This document shows, piece after piece, positions 1-5,476 of a stretch of 6,707 nucleotides of DNA. Numbering within the stretch: the stretch's first letter is position 1; each line of letters opens with the position of its first letter. The notes under the pieces were generated by a model. It was not told the origin of the DNA. It worked only from the letters and a program-made list of their open reading frames with translations, and ran no database searches. A program made the translations under genes and the position numbers. The DNA is taken from NCBI GenBank assembly GCA_964624465.1, contig CAZUZD010000325.1, positions 1 through 6,707 of the forward strand, read 5' to 3'. The DNA is from CAZUZD01 sp964624465. Its GTDB lineage: Bacteria; Planctomycetota; Planctomycetia; Isosphaerales; Isosphaeraceae.

Positions 1-28
1 GGTCCTGCAGGACCGCCCTCGTTTTTCT
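1..28 (+). terminator. Right part of a probable intrinsic terminator, cut by the window edge
   Basis: Bases 1-14 (GGTCCTGCAGGACC) are a perfect palindrome that can fold as GGTCC-TGCA-GGACC. They are followed by GCCCTCG (15-21) and a run of five T (22-26). A hairpin followed by a T-run is the form of a Rho-independent terminator for a plus-strand gene to the left. The seven bases between palindrome and T-run would make sense as the right arm of a longer stem whose left arm (expected CGAGGGC) lies just outside the window. That outer arm cannot be seen, so the call is partly inference. Confidence 0.45.
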
Positions 29-125
29 AGCCCTCGGCTGCCGCTCGCCGCGGGCCCCGCACGCAGCCACGCCCGGTCTCGGGGTTCGCTCGGGACCCAC
101 GACACCATTCACCGCGACCGGCCGA

Positions 126-161
126 GACCTGGTTCGCTGCCCTTAGCGAGCCGGCCAGGTC
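126..161. repeat. Imperfect hairpin of unknown role
   Basis: GACCTGG (126-132) pairs with CCAGGTC (155-161), and inside it TCGCT (134-138) pairs with AGCGA (145-149) around the loop GCCCTT. An asymmetric internal loop (T133 against 150-154) separates the two stems. There is no T-run on either side, so it is not a classical intrinsic terminator. The right arm lies in the 12-mer GCCGGCCAGGTC (150-161), which recurs in the hairpin at 5411-5445. Confidence 0.4.
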
Positions 162-187
162 CTGATCATTGCAGCGATGAATTGCCT

Positions 188-247
188 GCGCAGTGGCGCA
201 AGCACAAGTTGGCACAGCTGTGCCAACTTGTGCAGGCGCAACTGCGC
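188..247. repeat. Long nested palindrome with a 32-bp perfect core
   Basis: The core 202-233 is a perfect inverted repeat with no spacer: GCACAAGTTGGCACAG followed directly by its reverse complement, centred between 217 and 218. The symmetry continues outward imperfectly: 196-199 pairs with 236-239 and 188-194 with 241-247, broken by mismatches at 200/201 and 195. Each flank is also a small palindrome. Bases 235-248 form GGCGCA-AC-TGCGCC, and 187-200 form a similar hairpin with one mismatch, so the site can fold as one long stem or as a three-hairpin cruciform. It lies about 145 bp beyond the stop of the leftward DUF1580 gene. The core is about half A+T in a much more GC-rich setting. It could be a binding site for a dimeric protein, a partition or resolution site, a recombination or nicking site, or a terminator (it lacks a T-run). 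Confidence 0.75.
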
Positions 248-338
248 CAGACATGGGTCTGCAGGCGACCCGGGGCGCAGCACGGGACCCGGGTTTCCCC
301 CCCAACCGAACCGCCTTGCGGCCACCGCGCCGGCCGCT

Positions 339-361
339 CCTGCTCGCGGATCCGGAGCAGG
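339..361 (-). terminator. Weak candidate terminator hairpin behind DUF1580 copy A
   Basis: CCTGCTC (339-345) pairs perfectly with GAGCAGG (355-361) around a nine-base loop that contains the palindrome CGGATCCG. It starts about 30 bases beyond the stop codon of the leftward DUF1580 gene, where a terminator would be expected. No T-run follows on the minus strand, so function is uncertain. Confidence 0.3.
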
Positions 362-391
362 GCCCGCCCGTGTCCGTCGGCATCCCGAGGG

Positions 392-694
392 TCACCGACC
401 GAGCTGTCCTGGTGCGGTCGAGCTCAGGGAGTCGAGGTCCAGCGGCTGGACTTCGTACGGGTCGTCTTCGGGGTCGGGCGGGTAATCCAGCCGGTCGAAG
501 AAGCGCTGCAGCGCCTCGCGGCTGGTGCAACGGGTCCCGCCGACCTGCACCGCCTCGAGCCGCACGCCGCGCAGGCCATGGCCCACCCAGCGGTACAGGG
601 TCGAGACGTGGGCCCTGCGGCCCAGGCGCCGGGGTGGCAGCTCGCTGGCCGCCTTCGCGAGCGTGATCAGCTCCTCGGTCCGGATGTCGATCAT
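392..694 (-). CDS. DUF1580 family protein, copy A (AlpA/excisionase-like small DNA-binding protein)
   Basis: A 100-residue protein. Residues 1-69 are a compact DUF1580 domain. Its landmarks are the start MIDIRTEELITLAKAA, the central GRRAHVSTLYRW and the end RCTSREALQRFF. This layout resembles AlpA/excisionase-type winged helix-turn-helix proteins (helix, 'HVSTLYRW', a 'G..G..LE' wing, then 'TSREAL.RF'). Residues 70-100 are an acidic, proline-rich tail (DYPPDPEDDP). It shares about 45 of its first 69 residues with copy B at 2986-3354, without gaps. The ATG at 694 is supported by AAGAGG about ten bases upstream. It lies downstream of the 1139-2128 gene on the same strand, separated by 444 bp, so it probably has its own promoter. 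DNA binding is inferred from domain shape; the family has no established function that I know of. Confidence 0.88.
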   Translation of the reverse strand: MIDIRTEELITLAKAASELPPRRLGRRAHVSTLYRWVGHGLRGVRLEAVQVGGTRCTSREALQRFFDRLDYPPDPEDDPYEVQPLDLDSLSSTAPGQLGR

Positions 695-1138
695 CGGTGC
701 GTTCCCTCTTCTGATGGGCAGGGTCGAATCCCGCCGCCACCCCGGCCAACCCGGAGCGTGCGCGGCTCTCGCCGGCAGGAGGCGCCGTGACGGCCGTCGT
801 CCTGCCTGCGATGGCGGCCCGGGTCAGGATGTTCGACGGCCGCGTGCGGGCCGCCCCGGCCCTCGATCGAGCCGGCCCGGGGAGTGCCGCGACCGTCGCA
901 GTGATGTGCGACCCGACGCGCGCCCGGGTACGTCGGAAAGTCACGAGTGCTCGGTTGCACCGGGTCCTCGGGACGAGGCGGCCCGAGCGTCGGAGACCAT
1001 CGCCAGCCCGCGACCACTCGCTCGCCCTCGACACGGCCCCGCCCACGACCGCTGCCCGCGTGCCGGCAGGGTCGCGGGCGGCGCCGAGGGAGGGGTGCGA
1101 CCGGGCGCCTCCCCTCGCGGGATCGGCAGGGATCCGGC
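695..1138. other. Intergenic stretch without a supported gene
   Basis: These 444 bp separate two minus-strand genes. Open frames cross it on both strands, but their translations are almost only Arg, Gly, Pro, Ala and Ser, as expected from random GC-rich DNA. Two modest hairpins are visible. GGCAGGA (774-780) pairs with TCCTGCC (800-806) and encloses the palindrome GACGGCCGTC (789-798). CCGACG (913-918) pairs with CGTCGG (931-936). The promoter of DUF1580 copy A should lie here, but I could not identify convincing -35 and -10 boxes. Confidence 0.5.
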
Positions 1139-2128
1139 TCAATGCAGGATCCGCGTCGTCGGGTTCAGGACGTCCAGGATGTCCAATTCGTCGAGCGTCT
1201 CGGAGTCCGTGCCCAGGTGGAGCAGCACCTGATCGAGCTGCCCCTTCAGCTCGCGGTTCAGCGCGACGGCCTCATCAACCAGACCGACGGTGGCGCGGGT
1301 GGTCTCGACGGTCTGCCGGACGCACTTGAATGCCTCGTGGACGTATTCGATCATCGACCGGCACTGCTGCCGCAGGAGGTCCGTCAGCCGCAAGAGGACC
1401 TCGGTGTCCACGGGCTGGCCGGCGAGCCCTCCGGTGCTGCCCTGCTGGCCGGTTCCGCCGCTCGTGATGGCGGTTCGAGCCGGATCCGGGGTCGGAGTCC
1501 GAGCCGGCACGCCGCGACCGTCGGCCCGAGCCCGAGCCGACCGCGGGGACCCGGCGGACGATGGCGCCCGGCTCCGTCGGGTCTTCGGGGCCGGAGGGGA
1601 GCGGTCGGCCGACGCCGATTCCCCGGCGCCCGCGGGACCGGCCTGCGCCGCCGCCGGACCACTCCGGCACCAGACCCGCTGGACTCGCTCCGGATCCGCG
1701 AGCGCGGCCTGGGCCTCGGCGATGGTGGCGGGCGTGCCCCCGGCGAGCTCGGCGGCCCGGACCCGCGAGATCGTGGCGGCCCCGCGGGGTGGGCGGCCGC
1801 GGCCCGACTGGCAGCGGGTCGCCGCCAGCAGGCTCCGGGCATCCGGCGCCAGCGCGTCGACCAGTTCGACGACGCCGGCGAGGGCCTCGGCCGGCTCCAG
1901 CGCCGCGTCCAGCTCGAGGGCCGGGCACGCCAGATTGCGGCCCTGGCAGAGCCGGTAGGTCGCCCCACCGGCCACGAGCCGGTCGCGGTGGATCACGGCC
2001 GGCAGCGGCAGGCCGCCGGGTGTCTCGCCCAGCGCCTCGGCCTCGGGCTCGATCAGGTACTCGGGGGCGTCGGGTCGGATCACGGTCCGCTGCGGACCGT
2101 CGGGCAGGATGGGGGTTTCGGCCGGCAT
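1139..2128 (-). CDS. Hypothetical protein with disordered linker and helical C-terminus
   Basis: A 329-residue protein that I do not recognise. Residues 1-105 look like a small folded region (GGLPLPAVIHRDRLVAGG, then Cys61 and Cys68 in CQGRNLAC, then an Ala/Leu/Glu-rich helix). Residues 110-155 include ISRVRAAELAGGTPATIAEA, a helical segment. Residues about 156-238 are low-complexity Ala/Pro/Ser/Arg/Gly, probably a disordered linker. Residues 240-305 are strongly amphipathic (VLLRLTDLLRQQCRSMIEYV, then VETTRATVGLVDEAVALNRE) and probably form a coiled coil. The end is acidic (DSETLDELDILD). There is no signal peptide or membrane segment. The ATG at 2128 is well defined: an in-frame TGA lies two codons upstream and GGAG about ten bases upstream. 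It could be a structural or partner-binding protein; no catalytic motif is visible. The ordered, charged C-terminus and clear start argue that it is a real gene. Confidence 0.72.
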   Translation of the reverse strand: MPAETPILPDGPQRTVIRPDAPEYLIEPEAEALGETPGGLPLPAVIHRDRLVAGGATYRLCQGRNLACPALELDAALEPAEALAGVVELVDALAPDARSLLAATRCQSGRGRPPRGAATISRVRAAELAGGTPATIAEAQAALADPERVQRVWCRSGPAAAQAGPAGAGESASADRSPPAPKTRRSRAPSSAGSPRSARARADGRGVPARTPTPDPARTAITSGGTGQQGSTGGLAGQPVDTEVLLRLTDLLRQQCRSMIEYVHEAFKCVRQTVETTRATVGLVDEAVALNRELKGQLDQVLLHLGTDSETLDELDILDVLNPTTRILH

Positions 2129-2255
2129 TCGTCACTTGCTCCAGAGAGGCAGGATGGTCGGGGCCGAAGTGGCTTCCTCGACCCGGCCGATTCTGGGGGA
2201 TGCGCGGACGCTGGCGCAAGCGCGCCAGTGCACGCCAGCCAGGGCATCGTCGCGC

Positions 2256-2575
2256 CGGCGACTGGATCCTGGCCACGCCGCAGGAGCGGTCGATCTCGGG
2301 CCGGCTCGCGCCGATTCCCGAGAACGGCAGCCGGGTGCTCGGGCCCGCCCCGTGGGCAACGGGCCGGAGCCGGGCGGGGCCCCCAATGGCTCCGCCCGGC
2401 GTGGGCGGCGCTGGAACGCCCGGCGTTCCTGACCGACCCCTCGGAGGGGCCGCAGGCGGGGATCGCGATCATCCCGGCGACGATCGACTCAAGGGGCCCC
2501 GGACAACGCCAGCGACGGCTCGTGAACCTGTGGACCTGGCCGAACCTGGTCCGGGAGCAGGTCCACCGGTCCTAG
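2256..2575 (+). pseudogene. Possible frame-broken coding remnant
   Basis: Two stretches read like real protein but lie in different plus-strand frames. From 2260 to about 2360 the frame gives GDWILATPQERSISGRLAPI and then PENGSRVLGPAPW. From about 2395 to the TAG at 2573-2575 the next frame gives WAALERPAFLTDPSEG, then GIAIIPATIDSRGPG, then RRLVNLWTWPNLVREQVHRS. Both have Ile, Phe, Trp and acidic residues, unlike the Arg/Gly/Pro-rich translations of neighbouring non-coding frames, and almost all codons end in G or C. The switch falls at the 13-bp hairpin 2369-2400. No good start codon is found. It may be a decayed gene, a sequencing error at the hairpin, or chance. I cannot name a family. Confidence 0.28.
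2369..2400. repeat. Strong 13-bp GC-rich hairpin
   Basis: GCCGGGCGG (2369-2377) pairs with CCGCCCGGC (2392-2400). The stem continues inward through a G-T wobble (2378/2391) and GCC/GGC (2379-2381 with 2388-2390), leaving the loop CCCAAT (2382-2387). There is no T-run on the plus strand downstream. It lies where the protein-like reading changes frame, so it could be a terminator-like insertion that broke a gene, or a place where sequencing is error-prone. Confidence 0.5.
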
Positions 2576-2842
2576 TGGCTTCTGGGTAAGCACTTACGGA
2601 AAATCCGTTAACCTGTGAACCTGTTTCTGGTTGCTCAAATAGGATCCAGTCTGTCCATTGCCGGACCATGGTCCTGGTGCCCGTTCAGTGGTCTGCTTGC
2701 TCTCTAGAGGAGGCGGGGGGAGCCCTCCGAGGTTCACCAGGTTAACGAATCTCCGCTTCTCTCGGCCTGGAAAAGGCTTAGGTCCGTGAACCTGGGGCCG
2801 GCACAGGTCTCGGGCAGGTCCACTGACCGGACCGAGGTTCAC
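2522..2842. repeat. Cluster of GTGAACCTG/GTTAACCTG motifs in both orientations
   Basis: Plus-strand copies lie at 2522-2530, 2607-2615, 2615-2623 and 2786-2794. Minus-strand copies, one base shorter or altered in some cases, lie at 2730-2737, 2738-2746 and 2835-2842. Weaker relatives (GTGGACCTG type) occur at 2558-2566 and 2815-2823. The pairs at 2607-2623 and 2730-2746 mirror each other: both combine GTTAACCTG with GTGAACCT, and they point towards each other about 106 bp apart. Spacing within pairs is 8-9 bp rather than a full helix turn. Clustered, oriented short repeats suggest an operator array or iterons. An alternative is a decayed low-complexity coding stretch, because in one frame the motif reads Val-Asn-Leu. 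Confidence 0.55.
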
Positions 2843-2935
2843 GGCACGCCCGCGGTGCGTGGCCGGTCCCGGCCGGCCTGGTCACCGGAATCGCCAGATT
2901 TCAGTCCGAGGGCCCTCTGGAAGAACCCGGTGCGC

Positions 2936-2941
2936 TATGCT
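2936..2941 (+). promoter_or_regulatory. Possible -10 element for DUF1580 copy B
   Basis: TATGCT in an otherwise GC-rich context lies 44 bp before the GTG start. It matches four of the six positions of the sigma-70 -10 consensus. No TTGACA-like box occurs 16-18 bp upstream, so the call is weak. Confidence 0.2.
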
Positions 2942-2970
2942 CAGCGGCTGCCCCGGAGATCCCGGCGTCC

Positions 2971-2976
2971 AGGAGG
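2971..2976 (+). promoter_or_regulatory. Shine-Dalgarno that fixes a GTG start
   Basis: AGGAGG is a perfect anti-16S match that ends nine bases before the GTG at 2986. It decides the start of DUF1580 copy B and makes its N-terminus (MIDTLTETV) line up with that of copy A (MIDIRTEEL). Confidence 0.8.
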
Positions 2977-2985
2977 ATCCAGCTC

Positions 2986-3354
2986 GTGATCGACACCCTG
3001 ACCGAGACCGTGCTCACGCTCGCCCAGGCCGCCGAGGAACTGCCACGCCGGCGCCTCGGCCGCAAGACCCATGTCTCGACCCTGTCGCGGTGGGCGACCG
3101 GCGGCCACCGCGGGATCGTCCTCGAGACCATCCGGATCGGGGGCAGTCGGTGTACCAGCCGGGAGGCGTTGCAGCGATTCTTCGAGCAGCTGTCCGGCCC
3201 GTCCATCCCGCCCCGACCCGCGAGAGATTCGGTGACGGATCGCCCCGAAGCGGCCGATTGCGATCTCGGCGAACAGGACCTCGTGCCCCGGGAGTCTGAT
3301 CGGGACACCGCACGGGCCGGCACACCGACCCGGCCGAACGCACCGAGCTGCTGA
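2986..3354 (+). CDS. DUF1580 family protein, copy B (AlpA/excisionase-like small DNA-binding protein)
   Basis: A 122-residue protein. Residues 1-69 are a DUF1580 domain (LTLAQAAEELPRRRLGR, HVSTLSRW, RCTSREALQRFF) with about 65 % identity to copy A and no gaps. The conserved core fits a winged helix-turn-helix of the AlpA/excisionase type, so a role as a transcription or recombination-direction factor is plausible but unproven. Residues 70-122 form a tail unrelated to that of copy A, rich in Arg, Pro, Asp and Ser and probably disordered. The start is GTG, chosen from the perfect AGGAGG nine bases upstream. It is the first gene of the rightward unit and precedes the ParB-like gene by 406 bp, so co-transcription is possible but not shown. 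Copies A and B are transcribed away from the central motif region. Confidence 0.88.
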   Translation: MIDTLTETVLTLAQAAEELPRRRLGRKTHVSTLSRWATGGHRGIVLETIRIGGSRCTSREALQRFFEQLSGPSIPPRPARDSVTDRPEAADCDLGEQDLVPRESDRDTARAGTPTRPNAPSC

Positions 3355-3760
3355 GCCGGCGGCAGCCCGCTCTGGCGGAGTCGAGTCTGCTCGAGGATGC
3401 CCTCCGGGGCCATTCCCGCTCCAGGTGTCGCCGAGAGCGGGCGCGGGCGGTGCGTGAGGCCGGGCCTGGATGCTCGACGATCTGCTGATCGAGCGTGGGC
3501 CTCCGACACGGCCAGTCCCCGGGGTGACGAGGGCCCGCTCGGTTCGCGTACGGCGGACGGGCGCGGACACGCACCGGCCCTGGGCGGCGCCGGGGCGAAC
3601 GGCCTCGTTGCGCCGACACGCTGAGCCTGGCTCGGGGCCGCTTGCGCCAGCAGGTCCTGGTCCGCCAAGATCCGACCTGACGGTTCGAGACCCGCCCGCT
3701 CGGATGGGGCTCGAGAGCCCGGCGCGATGACCGGCCTCGGCCCTCACGGAGACCAGCCCG
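3355..3760. other. Intergenic stretch between DUF1580 copy B and the ParB-like gene
   Basis: I see no credible gene in these 406 bp. Open frames on both strands translate to Arg/Pro/Gly/Ala-rich sequence. CCCGCTC (3415-3421) can pair with GAGCGGG (3435-3441) across a 13-base loop, about 60 bp behind the DUF1580 stop. Without a T-run this is only a weak terminator candidate. One plus frame that overlaps the DUF1580 stop reads ELLSRRQPALAESSLLEDAL and ends at 3489, but it has no start codon. Confidence 0.45.
3747..3751 (+). promoter_or_regulatory. Likely ribosome binding site of the ParB-like gene
   Basis: CGGAG ends nine bases before the ATG at 3761. The next in-frame ATG (3914) has no purine-rich sequence before it, so the upstream start is preferred, although residues 1-50 look disordered. 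Confidence 0.5.
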
Positions 3761-5399
3761 ATGAAGCGCAACCCCACGCGTCCCACCACCGCGAACCCGC
3801 TGGCCAGCCGGTCGTCGCTACCCGGGCCGGCCGAGACGCCGACGACCCTCCCGGCCCGGGCCGGGGGCCGTCACGCCGGTGCCGTCGTCGACCGCCGGGT
3901 CCATCTCGCGCTGATGACCAGGGTCCCCGACCGGGTCGACCGCTGCATCGGCCCGGGCGAGCGGATCCGGCGGCACGCCGCCGCCTCCCTGATCCCCCGA
4001 CCCCGCCCGGCCCAGTATCGGGCGCTCCGCGAGAGCATCCGCGAACACGGCGTGCGGGAGTCGATCGTCCTCTCCAAGGGTCAGCTGGTCGACGGCCGGG
4101 CCCGGCTGCGGGCCTGCCGCGAGCTCGGGATCGACTGCCCGGCCGTCGAGATCGGCCCCGTCGAGGATCCCCTGGGTGTCGTGCTGGCGCTGAACGTGCA
4201 GCGGCGGCACCTGCGGGCCGGCCAGCTGGCGATGCTGGCCGCGCGGCTCTGCGACCGGCCCCGGGGCGGGTCCGCCAATGCGTACGCGGACGCAATGGAT
4301 CAGGGCCGGGCCGCCGAGCTGCTCGGGATCAGCCGCTCGGCGATCGGGCTGGCCTGCCGCATCATCCGCTCGGGTCGCAGCGACCTGATCGAGGCCGTCG
4401 ACGCCGGCACGATGGCCCTCCGCCGGGCGATCGCCCTGCTGGACGGCCTGGTGCCGGCGCGGCGGCCCGGACCGGCGGTGCTCCAGGACCACGAGGCGAA
4501 GGCGGCACCCCGGTCGCCGACCAGCTCCTGGCCCGACATGACGCTGCCGTCCGTCCAGGTCCCGCTGTCGCGTGCGCAGCCGCCGAGCAAAGGGGCGGCG
4601 TCCGATCACGACCCTGGGCGAAACACGATCGCAGGCGTCCCCCTGGCCGTGCCCGGGTCGAGCTCGTCCCTGCCGTCGCCCACGCCCGACCTGGAGGCCG
4701 AACGGAAGTCGACCCTCGCCCACATGGCCGACTACCTCCGGATCGCTCGGCGGCTGGGTCCCGACGACCTGGCCTTCGACCGGGACGGGTTCCGGGTCGC
4801 CAGCATCGACGTCCCCGTGTACCTCCTGAGCGCCGCTTATGTGGCCTGGGATTGCATGAGCCAGGCACGGTTCCGGCGGCTCCGTGCGGTTGATCCCGTG
4901 ATGCGGGGTCGCGTCGGCCGTATCTCGGCCCTCGACCGGCCCGACCTCGAGCGGATCGGCCAGCTGGCGGACCACCTCTGGCGAGCGTTCGAGAGCACCG
5001 TGGCCCAGGAGCTCGACTGCCCGACGCTGCCGCGCCTGCTCTGGGCGCCCGAGATCCAGTCGCTGAGGCAGGTCTGCACCGACATCCTGGCGGTGCTCGG
5101 CGTGGAGGCCGGCCCGGATTCGGAATGTGAGGATGAGGAGATCGAGTTGGTCGAGGATGAGGAGATCGAGTTGGTCGAGGATGAGGAGATCGAGTTGGTC
5201 GAGGATGNNNNNNNNNNNNNNNNNNNNNNNNNNNNNNNNNNNNNNNNNNNNNNNNNNNNNNNNNNNNNNNNNNNNNNNNNNNNNNNNNNNNNNNNNNNNN
5301 NNNNNNNAGGAGATCGAGTTGGTCGAGGTGGACGAAGGCGATGAGTGGATCGAGTTGGTCGACCTGGACGAAGTCGACGAGGAAGTGGCCGGGGTCTGA
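3761..5399 (+). CDS. ParB-like protein with acidic tandem-repeat tail (interrupted by an assembly gap)
   Basis: A probable DNA-binding protein of the ParB/Spo0J superfamily. Residues 1-60 are Arg/Pro-rich and probably disordered. Residues about 70-150 are the ParB N-terminal domain. The signature GRARLRA (112-118) matches GxxRxxA, and LNVQRRHL (144-151) matches the NxQR box; in true ParB proteins these two boxes bind CTP. Residues 181-205 (QGRAAELLGISRSAIGLACR) form the helix-turn-helix, followed by the usual helical linker. Residues 235-310 are a Pro/Ser-rich linker. Residues 315-450 are a helical domain I do not recognise. From residue 457 the tail repeats EDEEIELV. The 100-N gap at 5208-5307 is not a multiple of three, so the frame must be reset: the coding frame resumes at 5308 and ends with VDEEVAGV and TGA at 5397-5399. 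If the gap is empty the protein has 512 residues; otherwise it is longer. No ParA gene is visible nearby. It could be a partition protein or a ParB-like regulator. Confidence 0.82.
5129..5324 (+). repeat. 24-bp in-frame tandem repeat encoding EDEEIELV
   Basis: Three perfect 24-bp units (5129-5152, 5153-5176, 5177-5200) are followed by the first 7 bases of a fourth (5201-5207). After the gap the remaining 17 bases of a unit follow (5308-5324), and a degenerate copy ending in IELV comes next (5325-5360). Each unit codes for Glu-Asp-Glu-Glu-Ile-Glu-Leu-Val. The units are identical at the DNA level, including the GAT and TTG codons, which points to recent expansion by slippage or unequal exchange. 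Confidence 0.9.
5208..5307. other. Assembly gap of exactly 100 N
   Basis: A run of exactly 100 N is the usual placeholder for a gap of unknown size. It sits inside the 24-bp tandem repeat, where short reads cannot be placed. The 7 bases before it and the 17 bases after it add up to exactly one repeat unit, so the true missing length is probably zero or a multiple of 24 bp. Confidence 0.95.
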
Positions 5400-5410
5400 A
5401 GTTGGCAAAC

Positions 5411-5445
5411 GGGCCGGCCAGGTCGATCAGCGACCTGGCCGGCCC
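5411..5445. terminator. Bidirectional terminator between convergent genes
   Basis: GGGCCGGCCAGGTCG (5411-5425) and CGACCTGGCCGGCCC (5431-5445) are perfect reverse complements around the five-base loop ATCAG. The stem starts 11 bases after the ParB-like stop and ends 31 bases beyond the stop of the leftward polymerase gene. GTTG (5401-5404) and CAAC (5446-5449) could extend it past a bulge. A pyrimidine-rich stretch with three consecutive T follows on the plus strand. The position in a 77-bp gap between convergent genes and the 15-bp perfect stem make a shared terminator the simplest reading. Confidence 0.78.
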
Positions 5446-5476
5446 CAACCTCGGTTTCTCTCGGTGAAGCCCCGGA

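Larger units (their letters stand above)
2129..2985. other. Central region between two diverging gene pairs
   Basis: This 857-bp stretch lies between the leftward 329-residue protein gene and the rightward DUF1580 copy B. Its left half (2129-2575) holds a possible frame-broken coding remnant and two hairpins: CTGGCGC/GCGCCAG at 2211-2228 and a 13-bp stem at 2369-2400. Its right half (2576-2985) has no credible gene but carries most of a set of GTGAACCTG/GTTAACCTG motifs, with a locally A+T-richer patch around 2581-2660. Promoters for both diverging units should lie here, and the motif cluster could be an operator or iteron array. No initiator protein gene or AT-rich unwinding box is evident. 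Confidence 0.5.

Noticed and set aside
691..1017. Minus-strand frame ending with an ATGA overlap on the DUF1580 copy A start
   Set aside because: The overlap suggests translational coupling, but the product has no normal protein composition, and copy A has its own ribosome binding site.
27..1142. Long minus-strand open frame of 371 codons covering DUF1580 copy A and its flanks
   Set aside because: Translation is dominated by Arg, Gly, Ala and Pro, the start is a weak TTG, and it overlaps the well-supported DUF1580 gene in another frame. It is typical of long spurious frames in GC-rich DNA.
947..2575. Plus-strand open frame of 542 codons opposite the 329-residue minus-strand gene
   Set aside because: Most of it is the antisense shadow of the minus-strand gene and is Arg/Gly/Pro-rich. 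Only its last 60 codons look protein-like, and these are treated as a possible remnant.
3300..3489. Overlapping plus-strand frame past the DUF1580 copy B stop (ELLSRRQPALAESSLLEDAL)
   Set aside because: No start codon or ribosome binding site was found, and its composition is ambiguous. A frameshifted extension of DUF1580 copy B cannot be supported because copy A also ends soon after the domain.
5308..5344. Apparent frameshift and stop at 5344 in the ParB-like gene
   Set aside because: It is caused by the arbitrary 100-base gap length. The repeat flanks restore the frame ending at 5399.
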